From assembly GCA_030642225.1 (NCBI GenBank), contig DAOWOC010000080.1:1-6025 (forward strand): a stretch of DNA of 6,025 nucleotides, in the 5' to 3' direction. Positions 1 to 4,675 of this stretch are shown here, in pieces. A program made the position numbers and the translations under genes. How positions within the stretch are numbered: position 1 is the stretch's first letter; every line of letters starts with the position of its first letter. The stretch comes from Deltaproteobacteria bacterium (GTDB lineage Bacteria > Desulfobacterota > DAOWOC01). The notes below the pieces were generated by a model. It did no database searches and was not told the origin of the DNA. It saw only the letters and a list, made by a program, of their open reading frames with translations.

Positions 1-6
1 CAGCGA

Positions 7-238
7 CTATTTTTTATCTTTTCTCAGCCTTCCCCAAGGAAGGGCTTTTAATCTGCGCTCTGCAATTCTCTCTATTTTATGCAATTTCCTCTATTTTATA
101 GATAAATGCGTCATCTCCACATGGACGTCCCGTTAAAGAATTCTTTCTGATCTCTTAAATTTGCTGTTTATTTCCCTTTTCATTTAAATAACCGAGCCAC
201 TCTTTTATCTCATATGTCATTCGCAAAAAATTATCAAT
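7..238 (-). pseudogene. Decayed C-terminal remnant of a REP-associated tyrosine (IS200-like Y1) transposase
   Basis: No intact ORF is present, but conceptual translation of the minus strand gives a recognisable transposase tail. The frame through ATG 218-220 reads IDNFLRMTYEIKEWLGYL, then NEKGNKQQI, a TAA at 155-157, then EIRKNSLTGRPCGDDAF and IYKIEEIA before a second TAA at 77-79. The reading continues in another frame as KIERIAERRLKALPWGRLRK and ends at TAG 7-9. The order TGRP-x-GD-x-AF, then a K/R-I-E helix, RRLK and a basic GR-x-RK end matches what I recall of the C-terminus of REP-associated tyrosine transposases. The catalytic HUH and Tyr region is not in the window, so the element is non-functional. 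The second break comes from a 19-bp tandem duplication. It begins right at the stop of the DUF1285-like gene. Recognition is by eye from short motifs. Confidence 0.68.
61..98. repeat. 19-bp tandem duplication inside the transposase remnant
   Basis: Two adjacent copies on the plus strand, tgcaattctctctatttta (61-79) and tgcaatttcctctatttta (80-98), differ only at two neighbouring bases. On the minus strand both copies encode KIE[E/R]IA. Nineteen is not a multiple of three, so the duplication shifts the frame and creates the TAA at 77-79. Removing one copy restores a continuous transposase C-terminus, which makes this a visible inactivating event. Confidence 0.8.
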
Positions 239-761
239 ATTCCCTGTTGATGTCCTCTTTAACAAGGCAGGAGACCTTGTTGATAAGGAGATAAAAATCC
301 CCTGTTTCCTCATCCTCACCTATATGTTGTGCAAGCATATAATATGCAGGTCTTAAAAATCTGGCCGGATACAGACCTTCCCTGACCATGCAATACATAA
401 TATTGTCCATTCCTATCCAAAGAGTTTCAGGCACAAGACATTCTCTGGAACCATCATTTAATAATATTTCCACACGTTCCGGTTTATCATCATCAGAGGA
501 TAAAGGCTCAGAGGATAAAAACTCAGTGGTTACAACCACATACAATGTGTCTTCTACTTCGAGGTAACACTGTTCATCCCCCATAGTGATTAGATAACGC
601 CCTTTTTCATCTCTTGAAACATGCTGATAAAAAAGTTGGTAAATAGCTTTATTTATAATGGGGTTATCATTATGAAACCAGTTAGCCTCATTATCCACAT
701 AGATCATGCATGATGGTATGCTGTCTTTAAAACATATTGTATTTATTCGATTTTGTTTCAA
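234..761 (-). CDS. DUF1285-like protein of unknown function (175 aa, TTG start)
   Basis: The product is a soluble, acidic protein with no signal peptide and no membrane segment. Residues about 17-75 follow a pattern I associate with DUF1285: an aromatic WFH-x-x-x-x-PI entry, an LFYQ helix, RDEKGRYLI, and a strand containing LEVEDTLYVV. The second half repeats this type of strand-rich layout (VEILLNDGSRECLVP, then EETGDFYLLINKVSCLV). The biochemical role of DUF1285 is not known to me. The start is read as TTG because an AGGAG lies 4 nt upstream; the next Met (residue 19) has no ribosome binding site and would remove part of the conserved beginning. The gene lies 56 bp after the mutase small subunit on the same strand with no terminator between, so co-transcription is possible, but nothing ties its function to the mutase. 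The family call is tentative; that it is a real gene is much surer. Confidence 0.6.
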   Translation of the reverse strand: MKQNRINTICFKDSIPSCMIYVDNEANWFHNDNPIINKAIYQLFYQHVSRDEKGRYLITMGDEQCYLEVEDTLYVVVTTEFLSSEPLSSDDDKPERVEILLNDGSRECLVPETLWIGMDNIMYCMVREGLYPARFLRPAYYMLAQHIGEDEETGDFYLLINKVSCLVKEDINREY

Positions 762-765
762 TATA

Positions 766-770
766 CTCCT
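766..770 (-). promoter_or_regulatory. Shine-Dalgarno site selecting the TTG start at 761
   Basis: AGGAG on the minus strand lies 4 nt before the TTG at 761-759. The spacing is slightly short, but it is the only good ribosome binding site near the beginning of this reading frame and it decides the start. Confidence 0.6.
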
Positions 771-817
771 GCTATAATTAAAAAAATCACTTGCAAATTT
801 TTACAAATTTATCAATA

Positions 818-1234
818 TTATGTCGAGGCATCTTCTTTTCCGGTTGCCTTTTTTATATAATCAATCATTTCCAGATAAGTTGAACTCTGCGTAAAGACAG
901 CATCAACCCCCATATCTTTTAACTTGGGAATATCTTCATCAGGGATAACACCTCCCACTATCAATTTTTTATCATCAACCCCTTTCGCCTTCATCAGCTC
1001 AATTACCTTTAAAACGAGTGTCAGGTGAGAACCTGAAAGTATACTCAACCCTATAACATCCACATCTTCCTGAAGAGCTGTATTAACACACTGCGTTGGT
1101 GTTCTTCTCAATCCCGTATAAATAACCTCCATACCGGCATCTCTCAGGATACTTGCAATAAGCATTGCGCCTTTATCGTGTCCGTCCAGACCAATCTTGG
1201 AAACCAGCACCCTTATTTTATTATCTACTGTCAT
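818..1234 (-). CDS. Acyl-CoA mutase small subunit, cobalamin-binding (methylmalonyl-CoA mutase C-terminal domain type)
   Basis: This 138-aa protein is a free-standing B12-binding Rossmann-like domain, the length expected for the small subunit of split mutases. It would hold adenosylcobalamin base-off/His-on and dock on the TIM barrel of the large subunit in the cytoplasm. Visible motifs are IGLDGHDKG, containing the D-x-H-x-x-G signature (Asp17, His19 as lower axial Co ligand, Gly22); LSILSG with the S-x-L element (Ser64-Leu66); and VGGVIP (Gly94-Gly95). The usual PGT segment after the last core strand (IFTPGT in relatives) is here FTQSST, changing the pocket around the cobamide nucleotide tail. 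The ATG at 1234 has a strong GGGAGGT four bases upstream. The gene follows the large subunit by 85 bp on the same strand and should be translated with it. Family assignment is very sure; which mutase reaction it serves is not. Confidence 0.93.
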   Translation of the reverse strand: MTVDNKIRVLVSKIGLDGHDKGAMLIASILRDAGMEVIYTGLRRTPTQCVNTALQEDVDVIGLSILSGSHLTLVLKVIELMKAKGVDDKKLIVGGVIPDEDIPKLKDMGVDAVFTQSSTYLEMIDYIKKATGKEDAST

Positions 1235-1238
1235 CTTT

Positions 1239-1245
1239 ACCTCCC
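1239..1245 (-). promoter_or_regulatory. Strong Shine-Dalgarno site of the mutase small subunit
   Basis: GGGAGGT on the minus strand ends 4 nt before the ATG at 1234-1232. It is the best ribosome binding site in the window and fixes the start. Confidence 0.75.
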
Positions 1246-1319
1246 GGTATAATTACAGATATTTTTTTGTATCCGATTTTATATACTTAAACAATAGTTT
1301 ATACTCCGGTATATAGAGA

Positions 1320-3048
1320 TTAATTATCCATGGCATCGCCAAAAACTTTTTTTAATGTATTACAAATTTCTCCCATTGTGGTATATTCCTTTACTGCTTC
1401 CACAAAAAACGGGATAAGATTAACCTTATCATCCCTTGCTGCATTCTCAATTTTTTCAAGACAGGACTGCACCTTTTTATTATCCCTTTCCTGTTTTAAT
1501 TTTTTTAACTTATCAAGCTGCTTTTGCTCTGCCTTTGCCGTGTCTATTGAATGGTACATGGATGTCAGCTTGGGGATTATCTCAATTTCATCTGCTTCAG
1601 TATATTTATTTATACCAACCCTTATATTCTCACCTGTCTCCATCTTCTTCTCAAATTCAAAGGCGCTCCTTGCAATTTCCTTTTTCATCCATCCATTTTC
1701 AGCCACCTTGGTGGCACCGCCCATTTCATCAATCCTGTCAATCAGATCAAAAATTTCTTTTTCATACCTGCTCGTCAAGGACTCTATATAATAGGAACCT
1801 GCAAAGACATCCTGAACATCACTCAATTTACATTCTTCCATAATAATTCTTGCGGCATCTGCAGACAGCTGATCAGCCTCAGGACTGTGTCCAAGTCCCA
1901 AAGGCTCATCAAATGGGGGAACTAGCGCAGGTGGATCGCCGATTAAAGCAGAAAATGCTGCACCAAGACCGACCCTCATCCAGTTATTAAGCGGTCTTTG
2001 TTTTGTGCATGTCCAATATCCGGCAAGCGCACCGCCTGTTTCCTTATATATCCAGTTTTTCGGTTTTTTTGAATTTAACCTGTCACGCATGATCTTGGCC
2101 CAGACCTTTCTTGCGGCACGGCGTGCGGCAGCTTCCTTTAAAAGTTCCATGCCGCCGCCAAAGTTAAGAAAGGTTGTCCTGCCGGCAAACTGATCAACGT
2201 CAAGTCCTGCATCAATCGCAGTCTGGAAATAAGCGATTGCATTCGCAAATGTAAAAGCTATGGCCTGTACCCGGGTTGCTCCGGCCTCTCTCATATGAAA
2301 ACCTGATATGCTTATGGTATTCATTTTTGGCATGTATTCAGTACAAAAGGTTATGGTATCCCTTGTCATTCTCATTGAGGCATCCACAGGGAACATCTGT
2401 GTCCCACGTGCGACAAATTCCTTTAATATATCATTTTGCGGGGTACCTTTAAGGCTTGATATCGGGATATTCCTTTTTTCAGCCAGCGCTATATACATGG
2501 CAAGGATAAGATTAGTAGTGCCGTTAATTGTCCAGTTTGATGAAATTTTATCAAGGTCTCTGTCACCTTGAAATATCTCGTAAAGTGTCTCAAAATCCTT
2601 TAAACTATCCATACACACGCCAACCTTGCCAACCTCTCCCTCAGATCTCGGGTCATCAGAATCAAGCCCTATTTGTGTAGGCAAATCAAAGGCCAGATTA
2701 GGCCCTCTCATGGTAAGCCCGGCTCCTTCGCCAAGATAAAAATCTCGTAAATCCTCAACCGTACCGCATCCGGAATAACCAAACCCCTGTTTGATCACCT
2801 TGCCTGCGCCATAAACTTTCCCCCTGCCCCACAAGGCTGCAATTGCAGGGATTGCATGCCGGCCGGCAACAAATGGATATTCTCCAGGGGAAACCGACAT
2901 CTTCTATAAAATCAAACCCTTCAATATCTGTCGGTGTATACATGGCAGGTGGATCAATCATGCCCATGCGCTCAATATTTTTTTTTAATGTCCCTTCCTG
3001 CCAGTTTTTCCTTGCTTCTTTAATTTTTTCAGTTTCATTAATTGCCAT
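1320..3048 (-). CDS. Acyl-CoA mutase large subunit (methylmalonyl-CoA mutase family), divergent, with an apparent +1 frameshift near codon 54
   Basis: Catalytic TIM-barrel subunit of a B12-dependent carbon-skeleton mutase. The ATG at 3048 (AGGGAG 8 nt upstream) opens a frame encoding the typical N-terminal segment up to DIEGFDFIEDVGFP (residue 54). The family sequence then continues as GEYPFVAGRHAIP in the +1 frame to the TAA at 1320. Joined, the protein is 575 aa, close to the 550-570 aa of split mutase large subunits. Without the shift, the first frame ends at 2755 after 43 unrelated residues. Joined numbering: Tyr91, Gln204, Arg214 and His251 match Tyr89, Gln197, Arg207 and His244 of Propionibacterium methylmalonyl-CoA mutase, also by spacing. 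Recognisable motifs are AFDLPT, QNDILKEF, SISGFHMREAGA and the FAGSYYIESLT segment. Tyr plus Arg points to a substrate with a second carboxylate rather than isobutyryl-CoA. CoA-contact segments differ strongly: VYGAGKVIKQGFGYSG near residues 78-93, and GDPPALVPPFDEP near 370-382 where relatives have HTQSLHTNS-x-DE. Substrate unknown. Confidence 0.85.
2886..2893 (-). other. Frameshift site: TTTCCCCT run in the mutase large subunit
   Basis: The minus strand reads GGT TTC CCC TGG in the initial frame, but the conserved GFPGEYPF requires GGT TTC CCT GGA. One base is surplus, most simply a fourth C in the run 2887-2890. If real and translated, Pro-tRNA could slip +1 from CCC to CCU at this point. 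No internal Shine-Dalgarno sequence like that of prfB and no in-frame stop at the slip site are visible. The ATG at 2900-2898 that opens the downstream frame lacks a convincing ribosome binding site. Confidence 0.8.
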
Positions 3049-3056
3049 TAGATAAT

Positions 3057-3062
3057 CTCCCT
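3057..3062 (-). promoter_or_regulatory. Shine-Dalgarno site of the mutase large subunit
   Basis: AGGGAG on the minus strand lies 8 nt before the ATG at 3048-3046. It supports translation starting upstream of the frame break rather than at the ATG at 2900. Confidence 0.6.
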
Positions 3063-3133
3063 ATAAATTTGGAATTCATATTTTATGGTTATAAATCTTC
3101 TATTGCTCTATTTTTACCGGACAAACAAAGTAT

Positions 3134-4069
3134 TTATAAGCCTGCATCATCAAGTATCATGTCAGCTACAGTATAAGGATCTATCTCTTTTTTAAGAATA
3201 CTATTAATATGTTTTTTTATATTATCTTTACCTAATTTATTATCCAGTATACGTTTTTCAATCCTTTTTTTTATAAGATCTATCAATTGTTCCATGCTGT
3301 AAAATTTTTTGGATTTAAGACCATTGTCTTCAAGGTATTTTCTATGCTTGTCAATACCTTCAACTAACTCAACAATCCCCTTATTTTCTGTGGCTACTGT
3401 TTTAAATATCTCAGGATGCCACTCTTTTTTATCAGCGCCAATATGGAGCATATATTCCATATCGCTTAATGCAGCGTCAACTCCTTCATGGTCAGCCTTG
3501 TTGATAACAAAAATATCACCTATTTCCATAATGCCGGCCTTTATCGCCTGTATGCTGTCTCCCATACCAGGGGCAATGACCACTATGGATGTATATGCCA
3601 TATTGACAATATCAAGCTCTACCTGCCCGACACCGACCGTCTCAATAATAATTACATCCCTTCCCATGGCATCCATTACATAACAGACATCTCTTGTAGC
3701 GCTTGAAAGCCCGCCAAGATTCCCCCTTGTAGCCATGCTTCTCATAAAGACCCCTTCAGGATCAACCTCATGATCCTGCATCCTTATGCGGTCTCCGAGA
3801 AGTGCCCCGCCTGAAAAGGGACTTGAAGAATCAACCGCAATAACACCTACGGTATCACCCCTTTTCCTGAAAACATTTATCATGTCGGAGACAAGCGAGC
3901 TTTTGCCAACCCCTGGGGAACCTGTAACACCGATTATATAAGCATTGCCGGTATGATAAAATATCTTCTTTATAATCCTTGCAGCATCTTCCCTGTTATT
4001 TTCAATCATGGTTATCAATCTTGCCGCTGATGCGATATCACCATTTAATATTTTTTCAACCAGTTCCAT
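3134..4069 (-). CDS. meaB: MeaB/ArgK-family G3E GTPase, chaperone of the B12-dependent mutase
   Basis: MeaB-type P-loop GTPases bind acyl-CoA mutases, gate transfer of adenosylcobalamin to the apoenzyme and protect the radical enzyme from inactivation. Numbered from the ATG at 4069 (311 aa): N-terminal helices 1-45; Walker A GSPGVGKS at 50-57; a segment rich in family residues, DSSSPFSGGALLGDRIRM, at 80-97; RSMATRGNLGGLS after it; the Walker B/switch region ETVGVGQVE at 143-151; base-specificity NKAD at 190-193; and a C-terminal helical arm ending in DPYTVADMIL, as in the dimerisation arm of MeaB. Length fits the family (about 310-330 aa). The frame is open up to a TTG at 4087, but AAGAGGA lies 5 nt before the ATG at 4069, so that ATG is preferred. 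It is first in the order meaB - large - small, 85 bp before the large subunit, which assigns it to this mutase rather than to arginine transport, the old ArgK label. Confidence 0.95.
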   Translation of the reverse strand: MELVEKILNGDIASAARLITMIENNREDAARIIKKIFYHTGNAYIIGVTGSPGVGKSSLVSDMINVFRKRGDTVGVIAVDSSSPFSGGALLGDRIRMQDHEVDPEGVFMRSMATRGNLGGLSSATRDVCYVMDAMGRDVIIIETVGVGQVELDIVNMAYTSIVVIAPGMGDSIQAIKAGIMEIGDIFVINKADHEGVDAALSDMEYMLHIGADKKEWHPEIFKTVATENKGIVELVEGIDKHRKYLEDNGLKSKKFYSMEQLIDLIKKRIEKRILDNKLGKDNIKKHINSILKKEIDPYTVADMILDDAGL

Positions 4070-4074
4070 TTGGA

Positions 4075-4081
4075 TCCTCTT
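4075..4081 (-). promoter_or_regulatory. Shine-Dalgarno site selecting the ATG at 4069 for meaB
   Basis: AAGAGGA on the minus strand lies 5 nt before the ATG at 4069-4067. It overlaps the coding sequence that a TTG start at 4087 would imply. The TTG has no comparable site, so the shorter protein is favoured. Confidence 0.65.
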
Positions 4082-4125
4082 TGTCAAAAGAATAATTATT
4101 TAAAGATATTTAAGATAATAGATAC

Positions 4126-4131
4126 ATTATA
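4126..4131 (-). promoter_or_regulatory. Weak -10 candidate (TATAAT) upstream of meaB
   Basis: A perfect TATAAT on the minus strand lies about 57 nt upstream of the meaB ATG. At 17-bp spacing the -35 would be TCCATA, a poor match, and the surrounding DNA is so AT-rich that chance TATAAT is likely. It is listed only because a promoter for the mutase operon is expected in this interval. Confidence 0.22.
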
Positions 4132-4225
4132 AAAAATCATGAAATATATATGGAATAATAATTTGAAAATACTATGTGGTTTTATCCTCGTTGCCATTGG
4201 AAACGATTATTTTTCTATTGCCTGT

Positions 4226-4259
4226 ATTTTTTAATATAATACTTTTTTTAATATAATAC
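4226..4259. repeat. 17-bp AT-rich tandem duplication
   Basis: Copies at 4226-4242 (attttttaatataatac) and 4243-4259 (tttttttaatataatac) differ at one base. The core aatataata occurs a third time at 4319-4327, just past the neighbouring 29-bp repeat. The function is unknown; replication slippage is the simplest origin. Confidence 0.8.
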
Positions 4260-4260
4260 T

Positions 4261-4318
4261 TTTACAAATAAATGACAAGTATGATTTTTTTTACAGATAA
4301 ATGACAAGTATGATTTTT
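4261..4318. repeat. 29-bp tandem duplication
   Basis: Two direct copies at 4261-4289 and 4290-4318 differ only at one base (acaaataaatgacaagtatg versus acagataaatgacaagtatg in the core). They sit two bases from the 17-bp duplication. They lie about 190-250 bp upstream of the meaB start, in DNA with no supported gene. Confidence 0.85.
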
Positions 4319-4347
4319 AATATAATAATCAATCTCTTTACACGACC

Positions 4348-4528
4348 CTATTGAGACATAAAATGACACTTCCCAGGTCTTATGCCAATAAATATTTCCC
4401 TATTGGCTTGAATCTTTTTCAAAACCTTGAATAATATTATCAAGCCCGATAAAATCAGCAACAAAACTATTGGCAGATTTTGTCATTATATTTTCAGGAG
4501 TGTCAATATGTATGAATTTTCCATAGGG
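4348..4528 (-). pseudogene. Remnant resembling the C-terminus of an ABC-transporter ATP-binding protein
   Basis: From about 4528 the minus strand reads PYGKFIHIDTPENIM, then TKSANSFVADFIGLDNIIQG and FEKDSSQ, before TAG at 4400-4402. Shifting by one base extends it as EIFIGIRPGKCHFMSQ to TAG 4348-4350. The arrangement G-x-[F/I]-[I/V]-x-x-x-TPE-x-[I/L]-x-x-x-x-AN-x-FVADFIG followed by a G-I-RP motif is what is seen after the H-loop in ABC importer ATPases of the spermidine, molybdate or betaine type, where the last part begins the TOBE-like domain. Walker A, the signature motif and Walker B are absent, and two frame breaks are present or implied, so this is a fragment. Upstream (about 4530-4585) another frame gives HEILLRSGVEYGRSDP, whose relation is unclear. 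The call is by eye from short motifs. Confidence 0.5.
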
Positions 4529-4585
4529 TCCGAGCGGCCATATTCAACACCAGACCGAAGCAGTATCTCATGCCAATTGTTCTCA

Positions 4586-4648
4586 TTATGAAAAGGTTAA
4601 CACAGATACAACCATAATAATCATAAAAATTTTCAACAGATATTTCAT
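4586..4648 (-). pseudogene. Short signal-peptide-like ORF, probably the start of a lost exported protein
   Basis: ATG 4648 opens 20 codons reading MKYLLKIF followed by a hydrophobic stretch rich in Ile, Met and Val and ending LTFS, then TAA at 4586-4588. A lysine-bearing start plus a hydrophobic core is the form of a signal peptide, but it stops just where a mature protein should begin, and no good ribosome binding site is seen (AAAGG is about 12 nt upstream). It could be a decayed gene start or chance in AT-rich DNA. Confidence 0.22.
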
Positions 4649-4675
4649 AAAAAGAGACGCCTTTATTAAAAATAA

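Larger units (their letters stand above)
4088..4675. other. Gene-poor interval of about 590 bp between the ribonuclease and meaB
   Basis: No intact gene is visible on either strand. From high to low coordinates it holds a 20-residue signal-peptide-like ORF (4648-4586), a frameshifted ABC-ATPase-like remnant (about 4528-4348), two short tandem duplications (4318-4226) and very AT-rich DNA up to the meaB start. No clear rho-independent terminator follows the ribonuclease stop. The mixture of protein-like fragments in broken frames indicates gene decay rather than a purely regulatory spacer. Confidence 0.7.

Noticed and set aside
26..49. Inverted repeat agccttcc-ccaa-ggaagggct followed by four T on the plus strand, resembling a rho-independent terminator
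   Set aside because: No plus-strand gene precedes it, and the same bases encode the ALPWGR end of the transposase remnant; on the minus strand no T-run follows.
782..808. AT-rich imperfect palindrome (gcaaatttttacaaatt) between the small subunit and the DUF1285-like gene, as a terminator
   Set aside because: The stem is short, contains almost no GC pairs and has no suitably placed T-run, so it would not be stable.
1241..1313. Direct repeat ctccggtata (1304-1313) and ctcccggtata (1241-1251) in the large-small gap
   Set aside because: One copy is part of the small-subunit ribosome binding site and the other precedes no usable start codon; ten bases in AT-rich DNA is weak.
1330..1925. Several overlapping plus-strand ORFs opposite the mutase large subunit
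   Set aside because: They are antisense shadows of a strongly conserved coding region, with no family resemblance.
2755..2886. The 43-codon extension of the initial frame (WRISICC...) as a genuine alternative protein end
   Set aside because: It is Cys/Arg-rich out-of-frame translation of conserved mutase sequence, with no family similarity of its own.
4139..4234. Plus-strand ORF of 31 codons (MKYIWNNN start, then a hydrophobic stretch), a possible small membrane peptide
   Set aside because: There is no Shine-Dalgarno sequence, the upstream DNA is pure AT-rich, and a short hydrophobic ORF is expected by chance here.
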